A DNA stretch of 64,000 nt from Sulfobacillus acidophilus DSM 10332 (GTDB lineage: Bacteria; Bacillota; Sulfobacillia; Sulfobacillales; Sulfobacillaceae), in contig CP003179.1 in the NCBI GenBank assembly GCA_000237975.1, forward strand, positions 1,612,001 through 1,676,000. Reading direction: 5' to 3'. Numbering within the stretch: position 1 is the stretch's first letter; the number at the start of each line of letters is the position of its first letter. Below are positions 24,977 to 33,965 of this stretch, one piece after another. The position numbers and the translations under genes were made by a program. Under the pieces are notes generated by a model. The model had not been told where the DNA came from, searched no databases, and saw only the letters and a program-made list of their open reading frames with translations.

Positions 24977-25382
24977 TGACGTGGCGGGGATGTTCCCCGC
25001 CGGAGAAAGCCAGTTACCGGACTGCGTGACCGGACAAGGGGAACCTGCCTTGGGAAATCCGTCGTGCATTGCACGGAGTACCAGAGCAGGGGCTCGCTTT
25101 ACCCGCAAGGGGACGGGACAGGCAAAAAGGTAGCGGTTGGGGGTCGAATCCCCCCTGTCGCCGGAAGGAAGCTCCGTACCGGAGGAAAGCCGCTTGGGGG
25201 CTTGCTGATGATGGGAACGGTCACGGCTACCGGCAGGACTTGCGCGGTTGCGGTTCCAACCCTGCGGAGGGAATGGGCCGGAAACGGCCAGGAGCAACAC
25301 GGCGATCTGCGTAAGAGCGAATAATCCAAGCGAAACCGGCTTATGCCCTTACGGGTAAGTTTGAGCAGGTTTCGTATAGCGG
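24977..25382 (+). ncRNA. Candidate omega RNA (reRNA) region of the IS607 element
   Basis: The 406 bases after tnpB carry no gene and end exactly at the element's right boundary, where omega RNAs end in TnpB systems. Strong local stems are seen, for example CTCCG-TACCGGAG near 25170 and GGCCGGAAACGGCC near 25278. The bases just past the boundary (kdpB, from 25383) would be the guide in this copy. The exact 5' end cannot be read from sequence. Confidence 0.55.
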
Positions 25383-26990
25383 CTCGGGAGTGTCGACGAA
25401 TCGGCGATTACCGGCGAATCGGCCCCGGTCATCCGGGGGGCGGGCGGAGATTTTAGTTCCGTTACCGGCGGTACCAAACTCTTGTCGGATAGGTTGGTGA
25501 TTCGGGTCACCGCGGACCCCGGGGAATCCTTTTTGGATAAAATGATTCATTTGGTGGAAGGGGCGAGCCGCCAAAAAACCCCGAACGAGTTGGCCTTATC
25601 CGTCCTTTTGGCCGGGCTGACCCTGATTTTTTTAATCGTGGTCGATACGTTGGAACCGATTGCGCATTACGTACACGGTCACATCGACGTCGCGACGCTC
25701 ATCGCCTTGTTGGTCTGTTTAATTCCCACGACAATTGGGGCCTTGTTATCGGCCATCGGCATTGCCGGCATGGATCGGGTCATTCGATTTAATGTGGTGG
25801 CCAAATCCGGCAAAGCCGTCGAAGCCGCGGGCGACGTCAATACCCTCATATTGGATAAAACCGGAACGATCACGATTGGTAATCGCCTAGCCAGCGAATT
25901 TTTTCCCGTCGGTGGTCATGACATGACAACTTTAGTGGAAGCCGCCGTCTTGAGCTCGTTGTTTGACGAAACCCCGGAAGGCCGGTCGGTCGTGGAGTTG
26001 GGGAAAAATTTAGGAGTCAATCTATTGCGCGAAACCTTTCACGATGTGACGGTGGTCGAGTTTAGTGCCGATACCCGCATGAGCGGCCTCGACCTGCCGG
26101 ATGGGAGCATTGTCCGGAAGGGGGCGGTCGATGCCATTAAGCGGTTTGTCGGGGAGGCGGGTGGCCAGATCCCCGATGATCTGGACGAAAAAACCGAACG
26201 GATTGCCCGGCAAGGGGGAACCCCGTTGGCGGTCTTGCGGGATCGGGAGATCTTAGGGGTAATCTATCTTAAAGATATAGTGAAGCCCGGGATGCGCGAA
26301 CGCTTTGAAGCGTTGAGAAAAATGGGGATCAAGACCATTATGTGCACCGGGGATAATCCGCTGACCGCGGCGACCATCGCCCAAGAAGCCGGAGTGGACG
26401 ATTTTATTGCGGAGGCCAAGCCGGAAGATAAAATGCGCCTCATTAAATCGGAGCAGGAGCAAGGGAAACTCGTAGCCATGTCGGGAGACGGCACGAACGA
26501 TGCCCCCGCCTTGGCTCAGGCGGATGTCGGATTGGCGATGAACTCGGGAACCCAAGCGGCTAAAGAAGCCGCCAATATGGTGGATTTGGATTCGAATCCG
26601 ACGAAGTTGATTGAAGTCGTCGAGATCGGGAAACAATTACTGATCACGCGCGGCGCGATTACCACCTTTTCCATCGCGAACGATGTGGCCAAATATTTCG
26701 CCATTATCCCGGCTATTTTTATCACGATGATTCCTCGCCTCACCGTCCTGAACGTGATGCATTTGACCAGCCCCAAAAGCGCGATTTTGTCTGCTTTGAT
26801 TTTTAATGCGGTGATCATTCCGCTCCTCATTCCGCTGGCGATGCGAGGGGTACGGTATCGACCGATGAGCGCCACCAGTTTATTAATGCGCAATCTCGTG
26901 ATCTATGGGTTCGGGGGCGTGATAGCCCCGTTTATCGGCATCAAATTGATTGATCTGGCGCTGACGGCATTCGGTTGGGCGAATCTTTAA
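25383..26990 (+). pseudogene. kdpB: kdpB, 3' part (catalytic domains)
   Basis: 535 codons continuing kdpB after the insertion: rest of the actuator domain with [14 protein letters not shown], membrane helices, the phosphorylation motif [11 protein letters not shown] (near 25856), the nucleotide-binding domain, [16 protein letters not shown] and the C-terminal helices. The sequence shows no further damage. No ribosome binding site precedes an internal start at a sensible place, so a separate functional protein from this part is unlikely unless read-through or re-initiation occurs. Precise loss of the element would restore the gene. Confidence 0.93.
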
Positions 26991-27003
26991 AGGGGGGCTT
27001 CTG

Positions 27004-27594
27004 ATGCGTATGCTCATGCGGGCGTTCCGGATCACCGTCATAACCGTGCTGATTTTTGGATTGGCTTATCCACTCGTTTTGGTCGGGCTCGGTCAAGTTT
27101 TCTTTCCCCACCAAGCGAACGGAAGTCTCCTGGTGTGGCAGGGACGGATCAGGGGATCGGCCTTGATTGCGCAACCGGTGACCAACCTCGGGCTTTTTAT
27201 GCCCCGGCCCTCGGCCGTCGACTATAATGCGTTGAACTCCGGAGCCACGAACTATGGCCCGACCAATCCCCGGTTATTCGCCGAGGTGAAACACAATCTG
27301 GCGAAGGTGCTTTTAGAAAATCCCGGAGTACGCCCGACCGAGGTGCCGACCAGTATGGTGGAAAGTTCCGGTTCGGGTTTAGATCCGGACATCAGTGTGG
27401 CGGATGCCACCCTGCAAGTTCCTCGGATTGCGCGCCGGGATCATATTGCGCAGTCGGTCTTAATCCGGTTCATTCAAGAAGCCACAAAAGGCCGGACGCT
27501 CGGAATTTGGGGAGAACCACGGGTCAATGTGAACCGGTTGAACCTCTTCGTGTTGCAATATATCGCCGGGAGGACGCATGGGATTTCACGTTAG
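27004..27594 (+). CDS. kdpC: KdpC, assembly subunit of the Kdp potassium ATPase
   Basis: 196 residues with one N-terminal transmembrane helix (TVITVLIFGLAYPLVLVGLG) and a periplasm-side-type domain with FMPRPSAVDYNALNSGATNYGPTN and SGSGLDPDIS, both standard KdpC blocks. KdpC links KdpA and KdpB and may raise ATP affinity. It follows kdpB by 13 bases and overlaps the next gene by 17 bases. Confidence 0.95.
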   Translation: MRMLMRAFRITVITVLIFGLAYPLVLVGLGQVFFPHQANGSLLVWQGRIRGSALIAQPVTNLGLFMPRPSAVDYNALNSGATNYGPTNPRLFAEVKHNLAKVLLENPGVRPTEVPTSMVESSGSGLDPDISVADATLQVPRIARRDHIAQSVLIRFIQEATKGRTLGIWGEPRVNVNRLNLFVLQYIAGRTHGISR

Positions 27595-28693
27595 TGGTGA
27601 GTTAGGACAACTGAAGATTTTTCTCGGGATGGCGCCCGGCGTCGGTAAAACGTATACCATGTTACGCGAGGCGCGTCTTCTCAAGGCACGCGGGGTCGAC
27701 GTGGTCGTGGGCTACGTGGATACCCATGAGAGACCCGATACCGCGCGGCAATTAGACGGGCTGGAAGTCGTGGAACGGTTAGCGATCGAATGGCAAGGGC
27801 GAATGTTTGAAGAGGTCAATTTGGAGGCGATTTTGGCCCGCCGGCCGGAGGTTGTCGTCATTGACGAGTTGGCCCATTCCAACGTTCCCGGCTCTCGATT
27901 TCCCAAACGGTATATGGACGTCGAATTTTTGCTTGATCATGGCATTGATGTGTTGACGGCGGTGAATGTCCAGCATCTGGAACCGGTACAAAGCGAAGCG
28001 GAAGCGATAACCAAGGTGCCTGTACGCGAGATTATTCCGGCGACCTTCTTGGCGCGCGCCCAAGAGATCGAAGTGATTGACGTGACGCCCGAAACGCTGC
28101 GGCAACGTCTATTGGACGGCGGTATCTATCCGCCGGAAAAAGTCGACCAAGCGTTGAAACATTTTTTTCGGGCGGAAAATCTGGCCGCTTTGCGGGAATT
28201 GATGTTGCGTCGGGTGGCGGAAGATGTTGACGAACGGCTTCAGCATTCGTTTGAGCGGCGATTGATTCCCGGACCGGTCGGGGCGCGGGAGACCATTATG
28301 GTCTGTGTAAGTTACCTCGAGCGGTCACGCCCCTTGTTGGAGCGTGCCAAACGTATGGCGGACCGGATGAAGGCGGACCTCATCATGCTCACGGTGACCG
28401 ACGAGGAAGTGGAGTTGCTGGATCAACGGGAAAGGCGCCATGTCGACCAACTCGAGGCCTTGGCGCAGCAATATCGGGCAAAATTTATCGCTGAACCGCG
28501 ACGGGACCGTCGGCTCGGGGAAGTGATCCTGCAGGTTGCGGAACGTGAAAATGTGACTCAAATCGTCATTGGGCAACCCCATGAGCGGGGGTGGCGAAGT
28601 TGGGTCAAGGACAGCCCGGTTCCGTTTTTGTTAAAAAACTTGCGCTACGTGGATTTAAGAATTGTCGGGTGGAGGGACCAACATGCCCAATGA
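27578..28693 (+). CDS. Truncated KdpD-like protein 1 (KdpD N-domain + USP domain, no kinase)
   Basis: 371 residues. About residues 12-220 match the KdpD sensor domain (PF02702), with Walker A MAPGVGKTYT, VIDELAHSNVPGSR (Walker B) and NVQHLE. The second part (about 240-365) is a universal-stress-protein-like domain. The four transmembrane helices, GAF and histidine kinase parts of full KdpD are missing; the gene ends cleanly, so this is a defined form rather than a truncation. Standalone N-domains are known in some other bacteria. The KdpD USP domain binds c-di-AMP in Staphylococcus aureus; here that is an inference. GGGAGG precedes the ATG. Confidence 0.88.
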   Translation: MGFHVSGELGQLKIFLGMAPGVGKTYTMLREARLLKARGVDVVVGYVDTHERPDTARQLDGLEVVERLAIEWQGRMFEEVNLEAILARRPEVVVIDELAHSNVPGSRFPKRYMDVEFLLDHGIDVLTAVNVQHLEPVQSEAEAITKVPVREIIPATFLARAQEIEVIDVTPETLRQRLLDGGIYPPEKVDQALKHFFRAENLAALRELMLRRVAEDVDERLQHSFERRLIPGPVGARETIMVCVSYLERSRPLLERAKRMADRMKADLIMLTVTDEEVELLDQRERRHVDQLEALAQQYRAKFIAEPRRDRRLGEVILQVAERENVTQIVIGQPHERGWRSWVKDSPVPFLLKNLRYVDLRIVGWRDQHAQ

Positions 28694-29765
28694 GGGCTGG
28701 GGACGTCTGACGATTTACGTGGGGGCGGCGCCCGGGGTCGGCAAGACCTATAAAATGCTGCAAGACGCCAATGACTGGCTGGCTCGCGGTGTGGATGTGG
28801 TGGCGGGATTCATTGAAACCCATGGGCGGCGGGAAACGGCCGATCAGATCGGGCGCTTGGAGGTATTACCGCGAAAACGGATCAACTACCAAGGGCACAC
28901 CTATGAAGAGTTGGATACCGATGCCGTCATTCGCCGCCGGCCGGCGGTGGTCTTGATTGACGAGCTGGCCCATTCGAATGTACCGGGTAGCCGTCACGCG
29001 AAACGCTATGAAGATATTGAGGATATCTTGCGGGCGGGCATTGATGTGGTCACGACGGTCAATATTCAACACTTGGAAAGCTTACAAGATAAAGTGGAGC
29101 ATATTACCGGGGTGAAGGTTCGAGAACGCGTACCGGATCGGATTATGGATTTGGCCGATGAAATCAAGCTCATCGATGTGACGCCGCAGACGCTGCAAGA
29201 ACGGTTGATGAATGGGCAAATTTATGCGCCGGATAAAATTGAGGCGGCGTTAAGCCATTTCTTTCAACCCGGGAAGTTATCCGCCTTGCGGGAACTGGCC
29301 TTGTTGGAGGTAGCGGATGATGTCGATCAGCGGCTCGGGTCGGCGGAGGTGGTGCATCCCGAGCGGATTTTGGTTTGTGTCAATTATCGACCCCATTCCG
29401 AAAAACTTATTCGGCGGGGCTGGCGCATTGCCGATCGGCTAAAAGCCGAACTTTACGTATTGGTGGTCGTGACCGAACCGTTGAGTCCGGACGAGCAACG
29501 CGATTTGGAAAGGATCCGGGATTTAAGTCGACAGTTTCGGGCGACGTTCATTTTACGGTCGGCGGATCAGCGCAATGTAGGGCCGGTCATTGTCGAGGTG
29601 GCCGAATCTTTGCGGGTTTCACAAATTGTCATCGGGCAGCCACAAAACGCCCGCAACGGTCCGTTGGGTTGGACGTCTCCGAACCCCATCGATTATGTGT
29701 TACGGCATGCGGAATTTATGGATTTACACGTGGTTTCCAGCACACGGGAATCTTCGGCCAATTAG
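28683..29765 (+). CDS. Truncated KdpD-like protein 2 (paralogue, no kinase)
   Basis: 360 residues, the same two-domain plan as the gene before it: Walker A AAPGVGKTYK, LIDELAHSNVPGSR, NIQHLE, then a USP-like domain. The two are clearly paralogous but diverged, so the duplication is old. The start overlaps the previous stop by 11 bases and has GGAGGGA upstream. No kdpE or histidine kinase follows. The pair may form a heteromer that senses K+, ATP or c-di-AMP and acts on the pump directly (inference). Confidence 0.88.
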   Translation: MPNEGWGRLTIYVGAAPGVGKTYKMLQDANDWLARGVDVVAGFIETHGRRETADQIGRLEVLPRKRINYQGHTYEELDTDAVIRRRPAVVLIDELAHSNVPGSRHAKRYEDIEDILRAGIDVVTTVNIQHLESLQDKVEHITGVKVRERVPDRIMDLADEIKLIDVTPQTLQERLMNGQIYAPDKIEAALSHFFQPGKLSALRELALLEVADDVDQRLGSAEVVHPERILVCVNYRPHSEKLIRRGWRIADRLKAELYVLVVVTEPLSPDEQRDLERIRDLSRQFRATFILRSADQRNVGPVIVEVAESLRVSQIVIGQPQNARNGPLGWTSPNPIDYVLRHAEFMDLHVVSSTRESSAN

Positions 29766-29846
29766 GGAAAGGCTCTTGTCAGACCGGTGATATTTGGGTA
29801 CCGTGGACACGGATTGGTAACTTACGAACGGGGAGGCCCCCAAAAT

Positions 29847-30632
29847 ATGTTGTTGGCAAATAAAACGGCCTTAGTCACGGGCAGCTCTCGCGGGATCGGG
29901 CGAGCCAGTGCGTTGGCCTTTGCCCGCGAGGGCGCCAACGTGGTGATTCATTACCGGCGCCAAAAAGACGAGGCGGAGCAGGTGGTGGCCGAAATTACCC
30001 GCCTGGGGCAAAAAGCCTTGTTGGTCGAAGCCGAGTTGGAGGATGCCGACCAGGTGCGGGCGATGTTTCGGGACATCAAAGAGGTGTTTGGCGGGTTGGA
30101 CATTTTCATGGCCAATGCGGCGGCGTCGGCTTTTAAGCCGATGATGGAGCTGAAGCCTCATCATCTGGAACGCACCTACCGGCTGCTAGTCCAGCACTTT
30201 GTGTTGTCGGTGCAAGAAGCCGTGCCGTTGATGGAGGGACGAGACGGGCGGATTATTACGGTGTCGGGACATGGGGCGCATTTCACGTTGCCCCGATACG
30301 GTAACATCGGATCGGCGAAAGCGGCACTAGAAAGCTTAACCCGGTATTGGGCGTATGAACTGGGGCCGCGAGGTATTACGGTCAACGCGATTTCTCCCGG
30401 GGTGGTCGAGACCGAATCCGAGAAGTTCTATATGGGGGAGCAACGAGAGGCCTTTCACCAATCTCTCGAGCGGGCGACGCCCTTAAAGCGGGTTGGCACG
30501 CCTGAAGACATCGCCGATGTGGCCGTCTTTCTCGCGAGTCCCTGGGCTCGGTTTGTGACGGGGCAAGTGATTAGCGTCGATGGGGGACTGACCTTAACAT
30601 CCGGACCGTTTCAAGAAATTTTTGGACAATAA
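29847..30632 (+). CDS. SDR-family enoyl-ACP reductase, FabL-like
   Basis: 261 residues, NAD(P)-binding GSSRGIGRAS at the N-terminus. The active site reads YGNIGSAKAALESLTRYWAYEL: Tyr-x6-Lys, the spacing of enoyl reductases of the FabI/FabL type, not the Tyr-x3-Lys of ordinary SDRs. The sequence around it matches FabL (enoyl-ACP reductase III) of Bacillus. It would reduce enoyl-ACP in fatty acid elongation. ATG 29847 has GGGGAGG upstream. It lies 22 bases before pdhA and may share its transcript. Confidence 0.82.
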   Translation: MLLANKTALVTGSSRGIGRASALAFAREGANVVIHYRRQKDEAEQVVAEITRLGQKALLVEAELEDADQVRAMFRDIKEVFGGLDIFMANAAASAFKPMMELKPHHLERTYRLLVQHFVLSVQEAVPLMEGRDGRIITVSGHGAHFTLPRYGNIGSAKAALESLTRYWAYELGPRGITVNAISPGVVETESEKFYMGEQREAFHQSLERATPLKRVGTPEDIADVAVFLASPWARFVTGQVISVDGGLTLTSGPFQEIFGQ

Positions 30633-30654
30633 TTGCTCATAAGGAGGCTTTTTC

Positions 30655-31737
30655 ATGCCTATCGATATGGCTGCCGAGTTTCCCTTGCGCCAAGTCGTCA
30701 ATCCTGAGGGCGAACTGGTGGGGGACCGTCAAACTGTCAGTGACGATCAAATTCGGCAGTTTTTACGGCAGTTGGTGCTCTTGCGAACGTTAGACCAACG
30801 GGCCTGGAATCTCCAACGACAAGGGCGGATCGGGACTTATGCACCGTTTAGCGGCCATGAGGCGATTCAGGTGGCGAGCGGACTGGTATTGGAACCGGGT
30901 GACTGGGTGGCCGCAAGCTACCGCGACTGGGCCTTATTAGCGACTTTGGGGGTGCCGTTATCCTATCCCTTGTTGAATGCGATGGGACACCCTGTCAGCG
31001 GAAAGATACCGGAGCCTATCACCGCGTTACCGGTGCAGGTCGTCATTGCGGCCCAAATTTTGCACGCGGTGGGCTTGGCTTGGGCCCAAAAGTTACGTCA
31101 AACCGGCAAGATCGCGGCGACGTTTTTTGGGGACGGCGCGACGTCCCAAGGAGATTTTCATGAAGCGTTAAATTTAGCGGCAGTGAAGGCCGTGCCGGCG
31201 GTTTTTGTGTGTGAAAACAATCAATGGGCCATTAGTGTGCCGTTACGACGTCAAACGCACTCCGAGACGATCGCTCAAAAAGCCCTGGCATACGGGATGC
31301 GGGGCGTTCGAGTCGACGGTAACGACATGTTGGCCATGTATTTGACGATGAAAGAAGTCGTCACGACGGTGCGTCAGGCGAAAGAGCCGGTATTGGTCGA
31401 AGCGGTGACCTACCGCCTAGGCGCCCACACGACCTCGGACGACCCCACCCGCTATCGGCCGAGCGCAGAGGAACAAGCCTGGATTGCCGGGGAACCGGTT
31501 ACCCGGTTGAAAAAGTTTGCGCTAAAAGCGGGCTTGGTTACCGAAAGCGATATCGCGGCGATGGAATCGGATGCCAAAGAGCTGGTCGAACAGGCGGTGC
31601 GGGAAGCGGAAGGGTATGCGCCGCCGGATCCGGCGGAGGCGATTTTTGACCACGTTTATGCCACCAAGCCGTTTGGGTTGGCGCAACAACGCGAGGCATT
31701 TCGGCATCGACTGCAGGAGGGTGGTCAGCATGGCTAA
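30655..31737 (+). CDS. pdhA: Pyruvate/2-oxoacid dehydrogenase E1 component, alpha subunit
   Basis: 360 residues. Thiamine diphosphate motif GDGATSQGDFHEALNLAAVKAVPAVFVCENN is split as in E1 alpha subunits, followed by the phosphorylation-loop-like region YRLGAHTTSDDPTRYR. It decarboxylates a 2-oxoacid and passes the acyl group to E2 with the beta subunit. A good AAGGAGG precedes the ATG. The complete E1alpha/E1beta/E2/E3 set follows. Similar complexes oxidise pyruvate, branched-chain 2-oxoacids or acetoin; the Bacillus PdhA-like N-terminus favours pyruvate, but this is not proven. Confidence 0.88.
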   Translation: MPIDMAAEFPLRQVVNPEGELVGDRQTVSDDQIRQFLRQLVLLRTLDQRAWNLQRQGRIGTYAPFSGHEAIQVASGLVLEPGDWVAASYRDWALLATLGVPLSYPLLNAMGHPVSGKIPEPITALPVQVVIAAQILHAVGLAWAQKLRQTGKIAATFFGDGATSQGDFHEALNLAAVKAVPAVFVCENNQWAISVPLRRQTHSETIAQKALAYGMRGVRVDGNDMLAMYLTMKEVVTTVRQAKEPVLVEAVTYRLGAHTTSDDPTRYRPSAEEQAWIAGEPVTRLKKFALKAGLVTESDIAAMESDAKELVEQAVREAEGYAPPDPAEAIFDHVYATKPFGLAQQREAFRHRLQEGGQHG

Positions 31738-32710
31738 AATGACCATGATTCAAGCGATTCATGACGCGTTACAGGTTGCCTTGGCCACCGATGAACGTAC
31801 GCTCATTCTTGGGGAAGACGTGGGGCAAAATGGCGGGGTTTTTCGGGCCACGGAAGGCCTCATTGATCAATTCGGGGCGGAACGGGTGGACGACACCCCG
31901 CTCGCGGAGTCCAGTATTGTCGGCAGCGCCGTCGGGTTGGCGTTGGGCGGTATGCGGCCTATCGCGGAAATCCAGTTTTTTGGATTTATCTATGAGACAA
32001 TGGATCAAATCGCGTCTCAAGCCGCCCGTATCCGTTTCCGCTCCCAAGGCCGTTTTCACGTTCCTCTTGTGATCCGGGCGCCCTTCGGCGGTGGTGTCCG
32101 GACACCGGAAATTCATTCCGATAGTCTAGAAGCCTTATTCACGCATACCCCGGGTATCAAGGTGGTCATTCCGAGCCGCCCCTACGACGCCAAAGGACTC
32201 TTGTTAGCGGCGATCGACGATCCCGATCCGGTTCTGTTCTTGGAACCGATGCGACTTTACCGGGCATTTCGGGAAGAGGTGCCGGAAGGCCGTTATACCG
32301 TGCCGTTGGGTCAGGCCCGCGTGGTCAGCGAAGGCAATGATATCACGCTCATTGGGTGGGGGCCGACGGTACCGGTTCTGGAAGAAGCCCGGGAGCGTGC
32401 CTGGAATGACCATCACATTTCCTGCGAGGTGGTCGATCTCCGCACGTTGACCCCGCTTGACTATCCCACGCTAGTGGCCTCGGTGGAAAAGACCGGGCGG
32501 GCGATTGTGGTCCATGAGGCGGTCCGGACGGGCGGGTTCGGCGCGGAAGTGGCGGCGACCCTACAAGAAATGGCTTTTCTGTCCCTTGAGGCGCCTATCT
32601 TACGGATAACGGGCTATGATACGCCCTTTCCGCCCCCCTTGGTCGAAGATCTGTGGCTGCCGAATGCGTCGCGGGTTCTGGAGGGCATTTGGGCCACCAT
32701 GCATTATTAA
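31730..32710 (+). CDS. pdhB: Pyruvate/2-oxoacid dehydrogenase E1 component, beta subunit
   Basis: 326 residues with ILGEDVGQNGGVFRAT and ESSIVGSAVGLALGG, the E1 beta thiamine-binding glutamate region, and the C-terminal transketolase domain (VVHEAVRTGGFGAEVAA). ATG 31730 has AGGAGGG and overlaps the end of pdhA by eight bases, so it is translationally coupled and forms the alpha2beta2 E1. Confidence 0.92.
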   Translation: MAKMTMIQAIHDALQVALATDERTLILGEDVGQNGGVFRATEGLIDQFGAERVDDTPLAESSIVGSAVGLALGGMRPIAEIQFFGFIYETMDQIASQAARIRFRSQGRFHVPLVIRAPFGGGVRTPEIHSDSLEALFTHTPGIKVVIPSRPYDAKGLLLAAIDDPDPVLFLEPMRLYRAFREEVPEGRYTVPLGQARVVSEGNDITLIGWGPTVPVLEEARERAWNDHHISCEVVDLRTLTPLDYPTLVASVEKTGRAIVVHEAVRTGGFGAEVAATLQEMAFLSLEAPILRITGYDTPFPPPLVEDLWLPNASRVLEGIWATMHY

Positions 32711-32731
32711 GCGGATCCGGAGGAGAAAACT

Positions 32732-33964
32732 ATGCGCTACGAGTGGAAATTGCCTGATGTCGGGGAAGGTATTCATGAGGCGGAAATCGTACGGTGGCAC
32801 GTCAAACCGGGAGATGTGGTCGCTCAAGACCAAACCATTTTAGAAATTCAAACGGATAAAGCGGTGGTCGATATTCCCTCGCCCGTTGCCGGGACGGTGA
32901 CCGACATTCGGGTGCCGGAAGGGGAGGTGGTGCGGGTGGGGACCGTCCTCATCGTATTTGAAAGTGAAGCGGCGAGCCCCGTGATCGAGGCGGCCTCATC
33001 CGCCGTGCCGCCCTCACCCCCGGTGGCTCCTCCAACCGCCGAGGATAGGCCCCACTCGTCCTCGGCAACCGGAAGGCGCGCGTTAGCCACCCCCGCCGTC
33101 CGCAAACTGGCACGAGACCTGGGGGTAGACATTCAGGGCATCCGCGGTAGCGGGCCCAACGGCCGGGTTATGGCCGAGGACGTTCGCCAGGCGGCGACCG
33201 CCCGGACACCGGCTGCGCCGCCGGCCGCCCCAGTCTCGGAGCCGGTCGCAAGCCTCGACGAGATAGAACGGGTGCCACTTCGGGGGACGCGGCGGGTCAT
33301 TGCCGAACATATGGTGCGTTCGAAGTTTACGGCTCCCCATGTGACAACCATGGATGAAGTCGAGGTGTCTCAACTTGTTTCGTGGCGCCGGCAAATGCTG
33401 CCGATAGCCCAGCAACAGGGGATTAAATTGACGTATTTGCCGTTCATTATTAAGGCAACCGTCGCGGCGTTGAAGAAGTTTCCCTATTTAAATGCCAGTT
33501 TAGACGATGAGCGGCGGGAGATCTTGCTCAAAAAACGCTACCATATCGGACTCGCGGTAGATGATCCGGAAGGGCTTTTGGTGCCGGTTATTCGGGACGC
33601 CGATCAGAAAAGTCTGTTGGAGTTGGCCCGGGAGATTCAAACCTTGACGGAAAAGGCCCATGCGCATCAGTTGGCGCCGCAAGAGCTCGCGGGCAGTACC
33701 TTTACGATTACCAATTACGGGTCGTTTGGCGGTTTATTTGCCACCCCGGTGATTAACTATCCGGAAGTGGCGATTTTAGGCACCGGTCGTATTCAAAAAA
33801 AGGCGTGGGTCGACGAGTCCGACCAGATTCAGGTGCGGCCGCTCATGGGGATTATTTTGACCTTCGATCACCGGGTGATTGACGGCGGGATGGCGGGCCG
33901 TTTTCTGAATCAAGTGATGCAATACTTACACGAACCCCACAGCTTGTTTTTGGAGATGAATTAG
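32732..33964 (+). CDS. pdhC: Dihydrolipoamide acyltransferase (E2)
   Basis: 410 residues, in order: one lipoyl domain (about 1-80) with the lipoylated lysine in EIQTDKAVVDIPSP, a Pro/Ala/Ser-rich linker, a peripheral subunit-binding domain (TPAVRKLARDLGVDIQGIRG), a second linker and the acyltransferase domain ending in the catalytic DHRVIDGGMAGRF. It forms the core of the complex. GGAGGAG precedes the ATG. Confidence 0.93.
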   Translation: MRYEWKLPDVGEGIHEAEIVRWHVKPGDVVAQDQTILEIQTDKAVVDIPSPVAGTVTDIRVPEGEVVRVGTVLIVFESEAASPVIEAASSAVPPSPPVAPPTAEDRPHSSSATGRRALATPAVRKLARDLGVDIQGIRGSGPNGRVMAEDVRQAATARTPAAPPAAPVSEPVASLDEIERVPLRGTRRVIAEHMVRSKFTAPHVTTMDEVEVSQLVSWRRQMLPIAQQQGIKLTYLPFIIKATVAALKKFPYLNASLDDERREILLKKRYHIGLAVDDPEGLLVPVIRDADQKSLLELAREIQTLTEKAHAHQLAPQELAGSTFTITNYGSFGGLFATPVINYPEVAILGTGRIQKKAWVDESDQIQVRPLMGIILTFDHRVIDGGMAGRFLNQVMQYLHEPHSLFLEMN

Positions 33965-33965
33965 G

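Larger units (their letters stand above)
22867..25382 (+). mobile_element. IS607-family insertion sequence (tnpA + tnpB) inside kdpB
   Basis: 2516-base element with a serine recombinase gene, an overlapping tnpB and about 400 bases of 3' non-coding DNA. Boundaries follow from kdpB: the interrupted codons read GAAGGG|CTCGGG, and a GG occurs at both junctions (22865-22866 and 25381-25382), as expected for IS607 recombinases, which cross over at a GG dinucleotide and leave no longer target duplication. There are no terminal inverted repeats, also typical. All catalytic residues of both proteins are present and the flanks are unaltered, so the insertion looks recent and potentially reversible. 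Confidence 0.92.

Noticed and set aside
25128-25162. tRNA-like arm: GGGGG-TCGAAT-CCCCC in the IS607 right end
   Set aside because: It mimics a T-arm, but no acceptor stem, D-arm or anticodon arm can be built around it; it is more likely part of the omega RNA.
23565-25300. Several long minus-strand frames opposite tnpB
   Set aside because: They are GC-rich shadows of the tnpB coding frame, with no starts or family motifs.
25482-26990. Second kdpB part as a separate functional ATPase gene
   Set aside because: The TTG at 25482 has no ribosome binding site, and the N-terminal membrane helices and part of the actuator domain would be missing.
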